From: Longispora fulva
GTDB lineage: Bacteria > Actinomycetota > Actinomycetes > Mycobacteriales > Micromonosporaceae
DNA length: 64,000 bases
Direction of reading: 5' to 3'
Assembly: GCF_015751905.1 (NCBI RefSeq)
Contig: NZ_JADOUF010000001.1
Span: forward strand, 5,208,001-5,272,000
Below are positions 1 through 7,915 of the stretch, in pieces (the stretch's first letter is position 1; every line of letters begins with the position of its first letter). The translations under genes and the position numbers were made by a program. The notes under the pieces were generated by a model. The model did no database searches. It saw only the letters and a list, made by a program, of their open reading frames with translations, and was not told where the DNA came from.

Positions 1-265
1 GATCGCCGGCCTGAGCCCCGACGAGGAGCCCTCGGCCCAGAAGATCGCCGAGATCATCTCCGACGCCAAGGAGCACAAGGCCACGGTCATCTTCACCGAG
101 GCGCTGGTGAGCCCGAAGGTCGCCGAGACCATCGCCAACGGGGCCGGCGCGAAGACCCAGGTCCTCGATCCGATCGAGAGCCTGCCGGCGGGCAGTTCCG
201 ACGACTACGCCAAGATTATGCGGTCCAACCTCGGCCAGATCCGTGCAGCACTGGGGTGTTCTTGA
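1..265 (+). CDS. znuA: Zinc ABC transporter substrate-binding protein, C-terminal end (partial)
   Basis: The reading frame is open from base 2 to a TGA at 263-265; the 5' part lies outside the window. The visible 87 residues (ending in QIRAALGCS) resemble the C-terminal lobe of cluster A-I metal-binding proteins, with the EIISDAKEHKATVIFTEALVSP helix-strand region that closes the metal site. The protein would capture extracellular Zn(II) and deliver it to the ZnuB channel. It overlaps the ATPase start at 256 by 10 bases, so the two are translationally coupled. The znuC-znuB-zur neighbourhood makes zinc more likely than manganese, but metal specificity cannot be read from this fragment. Confidence 0.8.
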   Translation, partial: IAGLSPDEEPSAQKIAEIISDAKEHKATVIFTEALVSPKVAETIANGAGAKTQVLDPIESLPAGSSDDYAKIMRSNLGQIRAALGCS

Positions 266-1017
266 TCCTGCAGACCCGCGACCTCGTCGTCGCCTACGAC
301 GGTCGGCCCGTGCTGCGCGGCGTCTCCCTGGGCATCGCGCCCGGGGAGGTCGTCGCGCTGCTCGGCGCGAACGGCTCCGGCAAGTCCACCCTGGTCAAAG
401 CGAGCCTGGGGCTGACCCCGATCGCGTCGGGCTCGGTGGAGCTGTTCGGCGAACCGCTGGCGAAACTCAAGAACAGATCCCGGATCGGGTACGTTCCCCA
501 GCGCGTCGGCGCCTCCTCCGGCGTGCCGGCGACGGTCCGCGAGCTGGTGTCCGCCGGCCGGCTGGCCCGCAGGGGCTTCCTGCGCCCGGCCAGGGCCGCC
601 GACCGGCGCGCCGTCGACTCCGCGCTCGTCGCCGTCGGGCTGGCCACGATGGCCCGGCAACCGGTCGGCACCCTCTCCGGCGGCCAGCAGCAGCGGGCCC
701 TGATCGCCCGGGCCCTGTGCGCCGAGCCGGAACTGCTCGTGATGGACGAGCCGACCGCCGGCGTCGACGCGGCCAGCCAGCAGGCGTTCGCCGCGGCGCT
801 CCGCCAGTTCGTCGCGGGCGGCGGCACCGTGGTCGTCGTGCTGCACGAGCTGGGCCCGCTGGAGCCGCTGATCACCCGGAGCGTCGTCCTGCACGGCGGG
901 ACGATCGCGCACGACGGCGCGGCCCCGGCCCCGGCCCCCGGGCACGCCTGCCCGGACCACGTGCACGAGCACCCGCACGCGCCGGTCACCACCCCGCGCT
1001 GGGAGCTGAACCAGTGA
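256..1017 (+). CDS. znuC: Zinc ABC transporter ATP-binding protein
   Basis: Single ABC ATPase domain of 253 aa that energises metal uptake through ZnuB. Walker A (GANGSGKST) is at about residues 37-45, the Q-loop is in YVPQR, the signature LSGGQQQR is near 139, Walker B LLVMDEPT follows, and the switch histidine is in VLHE. The C-terminal tail is rich in His, Pro and Cys (HACPDHVHEHPHAP), which suits a metal transporter and may bind zinc, though that is inference. The GTG start at 256 lies inside the end of znuA. A 76-base gap with a direct GCGAGCGN-type repetition precedes znuB. Likely repressed by Zur when zinc is plentiful. Confidence 0.92.
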   Translation: MFLILQTRDLVVAYDGRPVLRGVSLGIAPGEVVALLGANGSGKSTLVKASLGLTPIASGSVELFGEPLAKLKNRSRIGYVPQRVGASSGVPATVRELVSAGRLARRGFLRPARAADRRAVDSALVAVGLATMARQPVGTLSGGQQQRALIARALCAEPELLVMDEPTAGVDAASQQAFAAALRQFVAGGGTVVVVLHELGPLEPLITRSVVLHGGTIAHDGAAPAPAPGHACPDHVHEHPHAPVTTPRWELNQ

Positions 1018-1093
1018 GCGAGCGTCAGCGAGTGAACCAGGGACACGGCGCGTTGGTGCCTCATGCGGCCGGCGAGCGAAGCGAGGCGGGCGG

Positions 1094-1972
1094 ATGAGCT
1101 ATCTGAGCTACGAGTTCTTCCAGTTGTCCCTCATCGGGGCGCTGCTGATCGGCGTGATCGCGCCCTCGGTCGGCATCTACCTGGTGCAGCGCAAGATGTC
1201 GCTGATCGGCGACGGGATCGGGCACGTGGCGCTGACCGGCGTCGCGATCGGCTTCCTGCTCCGGACGTCCCCGGTGCTCACGGCGGTCCTCGTCTCCGCC
1301 GTCGGCGCGGTGGCGATCGAGCTGATCCGCGAACGCGCGAAGGCCTCCGGGGACGTCGCGCTCGCGATGCTGTTCTACGGCGGCATCGCCGGGGGCGTCG
1401 TGCTGATCTCGCTGTCCAAGCAGGGCACGAACGCGACGCTGCAGTCCTACCTCTTCGGCTCCCTCAACGGCACGTCCCGCAGCGACCTGGCCACGATGCT
1501 GTTCCTCGGCGCCGGGGTGCTGTCCGTGACCCTGCTGGCCCGGCCGTGGCTGTACGCGGTCAGCCAGGACGAGGAGCACGCCCGGGTGTCGGGCCTGCCC
1601 GTGCGGTTCCTGAACGTCCTGCTGGCCGTGACGACGGCGGTGACCGTCACGACCGCGATGCGCGCGGTCGGGCTGCTGCTGGTCAGCGCGCTGATGGTCG
1701 TACCCGTCGCGACCGCGCAGCAGTTCACCCGGGGGTTCGGCAGCACGATGGCCGCCGCGATGGTGATCGGCGTCACGGTGTCGGGCAGCGGGGTGCTGCT
1801 GGCCGCCGAGGCGAACACCCCGCCGGGCGCGTTCATCGTTGTCCTCGCCGTGGGCCTGTTCGTACTGGTCGCGGCCCTGTCCTCCCTCCTGCGCCGCAGG
1901 AGGCCGGTGCGCGCCGCCGACGACACGGCCCGGACCGAGCCGCCGGACGTCGTCCTGGACCCAGTAACGTGA
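1094..1972 (+). CDS. znuB: Zinc ABC transporter permease
   Basis: Protein of 292 aa of the ABC-3 metal permease family, with about eight hydrophobic membrane spans and the conserved core seen as SLIGDGIGHVALTGVAIGF near residue 38-56. It forms the transmembrane channel for Zn(II) with ZnuC as motor. The ATG at 1094 follows GAGGCGGGCGG, a plausible ribosome site. Its TGA (1970-1972) falls within the 14-base palindrome that immediately precedes the zur start, so zur can be both co-transcribed with and separately regulated from the transporter. The last 35 residues are polar and cytoplasmic. Confidence 0.92.
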   Translation: MSYLSYEFFQLSLIGALLIGVIAPSVGIYLVQRKMSLIGDGIGHVALTGVAIGFLLRTSPVLTAVLVSAVGAVAIELIRERAKASGDVALAMLFYGGIAGGVVLISLSKQGTNATLQSYLFGSLNGTSRSDLATMLFLGAGVLSVTLLARPWLYAVSQDEEHARVSGLPVRFLNVLLAVTTAVTVTTAMRAVGLLLVSALMVVPVATAQQFTRGFGSTMAAAMVIGVTVSGSGVLLAAEANTPPGAFIVVLAVGLFVLVAALSSLLRRRRPVRAADDTARTEPPDVVLDPVT

Positions 1973-1978
1973 ACGTTA
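1965..1978. promoter_or_regulatory. Palindrome at the znuB/zur junction, candidate Zur operator
   Basis: TAACGT-GA-ACGTTA is a perfect inverted repeat with a 2-base centre. It covers the znuB stop and touches the zur ATG (1978). Zur boxes in actinobacteria are AT-richer palindromes with a similar half-site layout, so autoregulation of zur is plausible but not shown. Confidence 0.35.
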
Positions 1979-2379
1979 TGACTGCGCCCTTACCCCGAAG
2001 CACGAAGCAGCGCTCCGCCGTGATGGAGCTGCTCGGCGAGGTGAGTGGATTCCACAGCGCCCAGGAGCTGCACGCCATGCTCCGGGGCAAGGGCGACAAG
2101 GTCGGCCTGACGACGGTGTACCGGACGTTGCAGGCCCTCGCCGAGGCCGACGAGGTCGACGTGATGCGCCCGCCCGGCGGCGAGCACCTCTACCGCCGGT
2201 GCGGCACCGGGCACCACCACCACCTGGTCTGCCGCAGCTGCGGCAAGGCCGTCGAGGTGGAGGGTCCCGCCGTGGAGCGCTGGGCGGAGAAGACGGCCAG
2301 CGACCACGGGTTCGTGGACGTGGCGCACACGCTGGAGATCTTCGGCACCTGCCCGGAGTGCGCGGCCAAGCGGTCCTGA
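1978..2379 (+). CDS. zur: Fur-family zinc uptake regulator
   Basis: Protein of 133 aa with the Fur fold: N-terminal winged helix (STKQRSAVMELLGEVSGFHSA, recognition helix near TTVYRTLQALAEADEVD) and a C-terminal dimerisation/metal domain. Metal ligands are visible: the HHHH run (GTGHHHHLVC), a CRSC pair and a terminal CPEC pair that form the structural zinc site. Placement directly after znuCB identifies it as Zur rather than Fur or PerR. In the zinc-bound form it would repress the znu operon and other zinc-sparing genes. ATG at 1978 is five bases after the znuB stop. Confidence 0.92.
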   Translation: MTAPLPRSTKQRSAVMELLGEVSGFHSAQELHAMLRGKGDKVGLTTVYRTLQALAEADEVDVMRPPGGEHLYRRCGTGHHHHLVCRSCGKAVEVEGPAVERWAEKTASDHGFVDVAHTLEIFGTCPECAAKRS

Positions 2380-2386
2380 CCGCGCG

Positions 2387-3640
2387 TCAGGCGTCGACCA
2401 GCTCCCGGCTCCGCCGGGTCAGCAACAGGTAGCCGAGGCACAGCGCCGTGACCACGGCGGGCACCAGCAGCGCCGTGGCCGCGAACGGCACCACGGCCAG
2501 GCAACTGGCCGCCGCCACGATCGAGGCCCACCTGCCGAGCGGGTCCGGCCACAGCAGTTTCACGCACGAGAGCGTGACCAGGACATACACGCATATGCCC
2601 AGGGTCGTCGGGGCCAGGATCAGGCGGCCGACCGGCACGTCGCCGTAGTAGCTGACCGCGAGCACCACGACGTTGGAGCAGAACAGGAACAGCGTCGACC
2701 GGTACGGGACGCCCCGGCCGCTCAGCGCCCGCAGCCAGCCGGGCATCACGCCGTCGCGGGCGAGCGCGTAGCCGAGGCGGGCGGCGCTGGCAAGATACAC
2801 GTTGATCACGCCGGCGCAGATCACGCACGCCACGACGCCGGTGGTGACGCCGGCCCCGAGGCCGATCGACTCGTTCATCAGGGTGGCCAGCGGGGCGTCG
2901 GAGCCCGAGACGCTGCGGTAGGTCTCCGTGCCGATCGTGACGAACGCCAGGGCCAGGTAGACGACGCTGATCACGGCCAGGGACGTCCAGGTGGCGCGCA
3001 TGACGTCGGACCGGCGGCGGAACTCCGGCACCAGGCTGGTGAGGGACTCCCAGCCGAGGAAGGCCCAGAACACCAGGACGGCGGCGGCCCCGATCGAGGA
3101 CGCGCCGTGCGGGAGGGCCGGGTGGAAGGCCTCCGCGCGGACATGCGGGACGGCGAACACGATGGTGACCACGAGCAGCAGCAGGACGGCGCCGCTGAAC
3201 ACGAGCGACGCGTACCCGCTGACCTTGAGCCCGAGCAGGTTAAGCACGACGGGCACCACCATGAACCCCAGCGCGAACAGGTACTGCGCGCCCCGGCTCC
3301 AGCCCAGCGGCGCGCCGACGTAGCCGGCCCCAGTGAGGGACACCACGGACCAGCCAACGGCGATCTGGGCGAAGAAGAACCAGCCGATCAGCGCGCCGGC
3401 GGTCTGGCCGAACGCGCGCTGCACGATAGTGGCCACCCCGCCGAAGTCGCTGTACCGGATCGCGAGCCGGACCAGGGCGTAGACGAGGGGAACGCTCAGC
3501 AGGCTCACGGCCAGCCAGGACAGCAGCGAGGCCGGGCCGGCGATCCGGGCGGCGTGCCCGGGGAGGATCAGGACGCCGGTACCGAGCACGACCCCGGTGA
3601 ACATGGCGGCACCCTGGGCGTAGCTGAGCCTGCTCGTCAT
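2387..3640 (-). CDS. APC-superfamily amino acid permease
   Basis: Integral membrane protein of 417 aa with about twelve hydrophobic spans. The N-terminal segment with GVVLGTGVLILPG matches the unwound TM1 helix (GxG..) of APC transporters such as YjeH, an amino-acid exporter/uptake family. The ATG at 3640 overlaps the stop of the NTF2-like gene by 4 bases (ATGA), so the two are coupled. The substrate cannot be deduced. The upstream in-frame open region to 3964 is antisense to coding sequence and was not used. Confidence 0.8.
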   Translation of the reverse strand: MTSRLSYAQGAAMFTGVVLGTGVLILPGHAARIAGPASLLSWLAVSLLSVPLVYALVRLAIRYSDFGGVATIVQRAFGQTAGALIGWFFFAQIAVGWSVVSLTGAGYVGAPLGWSRGAQYLFALGFMVVPVVLNLLGLKVSGYASLVFSGAVLLLLVVTIVFAVPHVRAEAFHPALPHGASSIGAAAVLVFWAFLGWESLTSLVPEFRRRSDVMRATWTSLAVISVVYLALAFVTIGTETYRSVSGSDAPLATLMNESIGLGAGVTTGVVACVICAGVINVYLASAARLGYALARDGVMPGWLRALSGRGVPYRSTLFLFCSNVVVLAVSYYGDVPVGRLILAPTTLGICVYVLVTLSCVKLLWPDPLGRWASIVAAASCLAVVPFAATALLVPAVVTALCLGYLLLTRRSRELVDA

Positions 3641-4107
3641 TCCCCAGACTGTGCCATGTGCGCGTCGAGTTGTCGGCGCACTTTTCGGCGCAGCAGACCC
3701 GCCCCGCCGGGCATCCTGGTGACCAGGGCCGGGATGCCGCCGAGCGCCTGGCCGGCCCAGTACGTCAGGTCGAAGGCGTCGACGTGGTCGATGATCCGGG
3801 CGTCGTCGGCGAACCGGTACGCCGCCCGGACCTCGTTGACGACCGGCCGCTGCCCGAACGTGTACCGGGCCGTCCAGTGCGCCAGCGCCTTGGTGTCCCC
3901 GGTGACCCGGATGTCGGACACCTCCGCGCGCAAATCCTCGCTCCGGGAGGTCAGCATCCGCCACATCGCGCCGATCTCCGCGCCCCGCAGGTCGAACAGC
4001 GGGTCACGGAACCGGGCCTCGGGGTGGTAACACGCGGCCATCGCGTCGCCATCGCGGGCGTCGAGGGCGGCGTACAGCGTGTCGATCGTCTCCAAGATAT
4101 CGGACAT
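3637..4107 (-). CDS. NTF2-like (SnoaL-type) protein
   Basis: Protein of 156 aa of the cystatin-like alpha+beta cone fold: LETIDTLYAALDARDGDAMAACY begins with the typical three-helix N-terminus, followed by PEARFRDPLF and the curved sheet. Such proteins act as small-molecule isomerases, cyclases or ligand-binding domains; no function can be assigned. I chose the ATG at 4107 because AAGGTG lies six bases upstream; a GTG at 4116 lacks a ribosome site. It sits between a membrane protein gene and the permease in a co-directional group with 4-base or shorter junctions. Confidence 0.7.
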   Translation of the reverse strand: MSDILETIDTLYAALDARDGDAMAACYHPEARFRDPLFDLRGAEIGAMWRMLTSRSEDLRAEVSDIRVTGDTKALAHWTARYTFGQRPVVNEVRAAYRFADDARIIDHVDAFDLTYWAGQALGGIPALVTRMPGGAGLLRRKVRRQLDAHMAQSGE

Positions 4108-4120
4108 AAGGTGCACCTTA
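4107..4120. promoter_or_regulatory. 14-bp perfect palindrome over an intergenic junction
   Basis: TAAGGTGCACCTTA is a perfect palindrome. It spans the stop of the upstream membrane-protein gene (4118-4120), the ribosome site AAGGTG and the ATG (4107) of the NTF2-like gene. It could be a repressor operator, or an RNA hairpin that hides the ribosome site. Either role is inference. Confidence 0.3.
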
Positions 4121-4720
4121 CCGGGATCTGAGCCCCAGAGTGGCCAGCTCCAAGGTGGCCAGTGCCTTCATGGTCACCGGGTCCCTGTCCCGCCATCCGC
4201 CGGCCGGATCGGCGGCGGCCTGCCGCAACCGCTTCAGCGCCGCCGTGCTCAGGGCGCGCAGGGCCAGCAGGTCCTCGCCGGCCGGCTCGTCGCGGAGCAG
4301 CACGGCCGTCCGGGCGCGGGCGACCCACCGGGCGCGGGCGAGGATCCAGAACAGCAGGATCGGCACCGTGACCGCGACCCCGACCACGATCGCCGTGAAC
4401 AGCGCGACCGTGCCGACGGTCTCGCTGCCGGTCCGGCCAGCCTCCGCCGCCGACTGGGCCACCCCGGCCGCGTCTGCGAGCTTCTGACCGAGCTCCTTGC
4501 CGACCAGCGGGATCTTGCCGGCCTCCTTGGCGGCCCCGTTCAGCGAGTCCCGGAGACTGTTGCCGTCCCTGGTGACCTGGTCGGGGATCTTGGCCAGGGC
4601 GCTGATGGCCTGGTGCAGGAGGTACGCGATCTGGACCCACAGCGCGGTCCAGGCCACGGCGGAGACGTCCGCCACAATCTGTCGGGTACGGCGCGCCGGC
4701 AACTCCGCATAGAGCTTCAT
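4118..4720 (-). CDS. Uncharacterised actinobacterial membrane protein
   Basis: Protein of 200 aa with two clear hydrophobic helices: one near residues 16-36 (VSAVAWTALWVQIAYLL) and one near 105-128 (VALFTAIVVGVAVTVPILLFWI). Between them is an Ala/Gly-rich segment with amphipathic helix character (LNGAAKEAGKIPLVGKELGQKL), and after them a cytoplasmic tail rich in Arg. Proteins of this shape are common in actinobacteria without a known role. It heads the group that continues into the NTF2-like gene and permease on the minus strand, and is divergent from the riboswitch-controlled ykoE operon. Confidence 0.65.
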   Translation of the reverse strand: MKLYAELPARRTRQIVADVSAVAWTALWVQIAYLLHQAISALAKIPDQVTRDGNSLRDSLNGAAKEAGKIPLVGKELGQKLADAAGVAQSAAEAGRTGSETVGTVALFTAIVVGVAVTVPILLFWILARARWVARARTAVLLRDEPAGEDLLALRALSTAALKRLRQAAADPAGGWRDRDPVTMKALATLELATLGLRSR

Positions 4721-4841
4721 ACCCCCCAGTGAATAGCAGACGAGTCGCGAAGTCCGGCACCGGTGCCAGGATTCTCACAGTTTCCGGATCGTGGATCACC
4801 AGGTCAGGGCCGATCAGCCCTGCTACGGTGGTGCCCGCATA

Positions 4842-4950
4842 CGACAGGGGAGCGCGCAGAGCGCTGAGAGTGCGGGCGACCGCTGACCCTCCACACCTGA
4901 TCCGGGTAATGCCGGCGAAGGGAGTCGCTCCCCGGCTCACCCCTGGGAGA
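4842..4950 (+). promoter_or_regulatory. TPP riboswitch (thi-box) with expression platform
   Basis: The conserved THI-box elements appear in order: ACAGGGGAGC (4844-4853), GCTGAGAG (4863-4870), GACCCT (4885-4890), ACCTGAT (4894-4900), CGGGTAATGCCGGCG (4903-4917) and AGGGA (4919-4923). CGAC at 4842 and GTCG at 4924 close stem P1. Just downstream CGCTCCCC (4926-4933) can pair either with GGGGAGCG in the aptamer (4847-4854) or, by CTCCC, with the ribosome site GGGAG (4945-4949). This suggests translational control of ykoE: thiamine pyrophosphate would shut the operon off. Confidence 0.93.
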
Positions 4951-4959
4951 ATTTCTGCG

Positions 4960-5538
4960 ATGAGTACCAAATGGCGCACTGTGGACATTGTGGTGGTGGC
5001 GGTTCTCGCCGTCGCCTTCGGTGTCATCTTCTGGGGCTGGGACGCGCTGTGGAACGCCCTCACTCCGGTGTTCACGTTCTTCCCGCCGGCCCAGGCGATC
5101 CTCTACGGCACCTGGCTGCTGCCCGCCGTCCTCGGCGGCCTGATCATCCGCAAACCCGGTGCCGCGGTGATCCCCGAACTGGTCGCGTCCATCATCTCCT
5201 CGTTCCTCGGGAACAAGTGGGGCGTGACCGTCGTCTGGCAGGGCCTCCTTGAAGGCCTGGGCGCTGAGCTCTTCTTCCTCGTCTTCCTCTACCGGTGGTT
5301 CAAGCTGCCGGTCGCCGTCCTCGCCGCCGTGGGCGCGGGGCTCGCCGCCACGATCTTCGACGCCGTGGTCTGGTACTCGGAGCTGGAGTTCGGCGCCTTC
5401 AAGCTGCCCTATGTCGCGATCGGCACGTTCAGCGCACTGCTCATCGCCGGCGTCGGCGGCTACTACCTGACCCGGGCGCTGGCCGCCACCGGCGTCCTCG
5501 ACCGGTTCCCGTCCGGCCGGGATCGCGAACTGGTTTGA
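4960..5538 (+). CDS. ykoE: ECF transporter S component, thiamine/hydroxymethylpyrimidine (YkoE)
   Basis: Protein of 192 aa with about five to six membrane spans, the substrate-binding unit of the YkoEDC energy-coupling-factor transporter. The assignment rests on three things: the TPP riboswitch directly upstream, the fused double ATPase and the T component directly downstream, and the small polytopic sequence with FWGWDALWNAL near the N-terminus as in YkoE proteins. It would import hydroxymethylpyrimidine or thiamine for salvage. The ATG at 4960 is 9 bases after GGGAGA. Its TGA overlaps the likely TTG start of ykoD. Confidence 0.9.
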   Translation: MSTKWRTVDIVVVAVLAVAFGVIFWGWDALWNALTPVFTFFPPAQAILYGTWLLPAVLGGLIIRKPGAAVIPELVASIISSFLGNKWGVTVVWQGLLEGLGAELFFLVFLYRWFKLPVAVLAAVGAGLAATIFDAVVWYSELEFGAFKLPYVAIGTFSALLIAGVGGYYLTRALAATGVLDRFPSGRDRELV

Positions 5539-7058
5539 CCGAGCGCGGCGGGGACGCGGCATCGCCCGCACGGCCGGGAGGCGCGCGGCGTGGCCCGGCC
5601 GTGTCACTGCGGGGATTCGGCTGGCGGCACGGCGGGCGGCGGGCCTGGGCCCTGCGCGACGTCGACCTGACCATCGAGTACGGCGAACGCGTCCTGCTCC
5701 TCGGCCCGTCCGGTGCCGGCAAGTCGACCCTGCTCGCCGCGCTCGCCGGCCTGCTCCCCGGGGACTCCGGCGAACGCGAGGGCACCCTGACCGTCGGCGG
5801 CTCGGCCGGCATCGTGTTCCAGGACCCGCAGAGCCAGCTCGTGATGTCCCGGTCCGGCGACGACGTGGCGTTCGGGCTGGAGAACCTCGGTACCCCTCGG
5901 GACGAGATCTGGCCCCGGGTCGACGAGGCCCTGCGCCGGGTCGGATTCCCATATCCGCGCGACCGGCAGGTCGAGGCGCTGTCCGGCGGCGAGCAACAGC
6001 GGCTCGCCCTCGCCGGGGCGCTGGTCGCCCGGCCGGACCTGCTGCTCCTCGACGAGCCGACGGCCAATCTCGACCCGGCCGGGGCCGCGCTGGTCCGCGA
6101 AGCGATCGGCCGGGCGCTGGGCGACGCGACGATGGTGCTGGTGGAGCACCGGGTCGCCGAGGCGTTGCCGCTGGTGGACCGGGTTGTCGTGCTGGAGCCG
6201 GGTGGCGGGATCATGGCCGACGGGGCGCCGGCGGAGGTGTTCGCCCGGTACGGGGCCGCGCTGGCGGCTGCCGGGGTGTGGGTTCCGGGCTCCACCGGGG
6301 CGTCGACCGGGGGCGGTGTTGGCCTGGGGGCCGGGGGCGGCGGGTCCACGGTCGGGTCGGGCGAAAACCTGCTGACCGGGGCGGACCTCACCCTCCGCTA
6401 CGCCGGTGCGGCGACGACCGCCCTCCCCCCGACCCACATCCGGGTACGAGCCGGGGAGTCCCTGGCCATCGTCGGCCCCAACGGAGCCGGCAAGTCGAGC
6501 CTCGCGCTCCTGCTGGGCGGCCTGCTCGCCCCCACCACCGGCACGCTCACCTCGGCCCTGGCCCCCGGCGCGCCGCACCGCTGGCCGGCGCGCGACCTGG
6601 CCCGGCGGATCGGTTCGGTGTTCCAGAACCCCGAGCACCAGTTCGTCACCCAGCGGGTCGTGGACGAACTCACCCTCGCCGCCCCGCGCGCCCGGGCCGA
6701 CGAACTCCTCGACCGGCTTGGGTTGGCGGGGCTGGCGGCGGCGAACCCGTACACGTTGTCGGGCGGCGAACAGCGCCGGCTCTCGGTCGCCACGGCCCTG
6801 GCGGCGGCCCCGCGGGTGCTGGTCCTCGACGAGCCGACGTTCGGCCAGGACCTGCGGACCTGGCGGGAACTGGTGACCCTGATCGGGGAGCTGCGCGACG
6901 CCGGGCACGGATTGGCGATCGTGACCCACGACGCGGACTTCGTGGCGGCGTGCGCGGACCGGGTCCAGACCCTGGGGCGGGTGCCCGGTGACGCGTCCGG
7001 CTCGGGGCTCTGGCACCGCGCCGTGCCGCGCGATGGAGCGGCCGGGGGATCGCGGTGA
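5535..7058 (+). CDS. ykoD: ECF transporter double ATPase (YkoD)
   Basis: Two ABC ATPase domains fused in one chain of about 507 aa. First domain: Walker A GPSGAGKST, signature LSGGEQQR, Walker B LLLLDEPT. Second domain: Walker A GPNGAGKSS, signature LSGGEQRR, Walker B VLVLDEPT. A Gly-rich linker of about 25 residues (near GGGVGLGAGGGG) joins them. They power uptake by YkoE and YkoC. The start is uncertain: TTG at 5535 overlaps the ykoE stop, while GTG at 5601 begins just before the first ABC core and has no clear ribosome site. GTGA overlap links it to ykoC. Confidence 0.9.
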   Translation: MTERGGDAASPARPGGARRGPAVSLRGFGWRHGGRRAWALRDVDLTIEYGERVLLLGPSGAGKSTLLAALAGLLPGDSGEREGTLTVGGSAGIVFQDPQSQLVMSRSGDDVAFGLENLGTPRDEIWPRVDEALRRVGFPYPRDRQVEALSGGEQQRLALAGALVARPDLLLLDEPTANLDPAGAALVREAIGRALGDATMVLVEHRVAEALPLVDRVVVLEPGGGIMADGAPAEVFARYGAALAAAGVWVPGSTGASTGGGVGLGAGGGGSTVGSGENLLTGADLTLRYAGAATTALPPTHIRVRAGESLAIVGPNGAGKSSLALLLGGLLAPTTGTLTSALAPGAPHRWPARDLARRIGSVFQNPEHQFVTQRVVDELTLAAPRARADELLDRLGLAGLAAANPYTLSGGEQRRLSVATALAAAPRVLVLDEPTFGQDLRTWRELVTLIGELRDAGHGLAIVTHDADFVAACADRVQTLGRVPGDASGSGLWHRAVPRDGAAGGSR

Positions 7059-7837
7059 GGTTCGGTGCGCCCTTGGTGGCGCGGGAGACGGCGCTGACCC
7101 GGCGGTCCCCCGTCGCCAAGCTGGGTGCGGCGACGATCCTGTCGTTCGCGCTGATCAGCACACTGGACGCCGTCGCGCCGGCCATCGCGCTGGCCGGCAC
7201 CCTCGCTGTCGTGCCCCTGTTCGGCATCCCACTCAGCCGGCTGGTCGTACGGTGCTGGCCGCTGCTGGTGTCGGCGCTGGGCATGGTCGTCGCCACCGCG
7301 CTGTTCGCGGCGGAGCCGACCGGGGAGCACCTGTTCTGGGCCGTGACCACCGGCTCGGTCGGCAACGGGTTCAGCCTGGCGCTGCGGCTGCTGGCCGTGG
7401 CGTTGCCGGGCGTGGTGGCGTTCGCGACCATCGACCCCACGGACCTCGCCGACGCGCTGATCCAGCAGGTCCGGTTGTCGCCGAGGTACGCGATCGGCAC
7501 CCTCGCGGCCCTGCGCCTGCTCCCCCTGCTCGCCGACGAGTGGCGGCTGCTGGTGTTGGCCCGTCGGGCGCGCGGAGTGGCTGCCCGTGGCCCGGTGTCG
7601 TGGGCCCGGATCGCGGCGGGGACGGCGTTCGCGCTGCTCGTCGGGGCGATCCGCAAGGGGGTCCGGCTCGCGGTGGCGATGGACGCGCGCGGTTTCGCCT
7701 CGGGCCGGCCCCGGACGAACGCCCGGGTCAGCACGTTCACGGTGGCGGACGGGCTGCTCGTGGCGGGGGCTGTGGCACTCGCCGCGCTGGCCCTGGGCGT
7801 GAGCCTGGCGACGGGGGCGTTCCGTCCCCTGCTCTGA
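7055..7837 (+). CDS. ykoC: ECF transporter T component (YkoC)
   Basis: Transmembrane coupling protein of 260 aa. Membrane spans occur in the first 130 residues and at the C-terminus. The two Ala-Arg-Gly coupling motifs of ECF T components are visible: RRARGVAARG and MDARGFASG, which dock into the ATPase grooves. With YkoE and YkoD it completes a dedicated thiamine-precursor importer. GTG at 7055 overlaps the ykoD stop by 4 bases. The operon ends at the strong hairpin at 7871. Confidence 0.9.
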   Translation: MRFGAPLVARETALTRRSPVAKLGAATILSFALISTLDAVAPAIALAGTLAVVPLFGIPLSRLVVRCWPLLVSALGMVVATALFAAEPTGEHLFWAVTTGSVGNGFSLALRLLAVALPGVVAFATIDPTDLADALIQQVRLSPRYAIGTLAALRLLPLLADEWRLLVLARRARGVAARGPVSWARIAAGTAFALLVGAIRKGVRLAVAMDARGFASGRPRTNARVSTFTVADGLLVAGAVALAALALGVSLATGAFRPLL

Positions 7838-7870
7838 CGCCGCTCAACATGTCCCGCCCAGCGCACGGCT

Positions 7871-7903
7871 GGCCTGGGGCCGCGCTCCGCGCGGCCCCAG
7901 GCC
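7871..7903. terminator. Bidirectional hairpin terminator
   Basis: A perfect 15-bp stem (starting GGCCTGGGGC) with a 3-base loop lies between the convergent ykoC and penicillin-binding protein genes. There is no U tract, as is usual for such GC-rich hosts. Confidence 0.75.
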
Positions 7904-7915
7904 GACCACCGCCGA

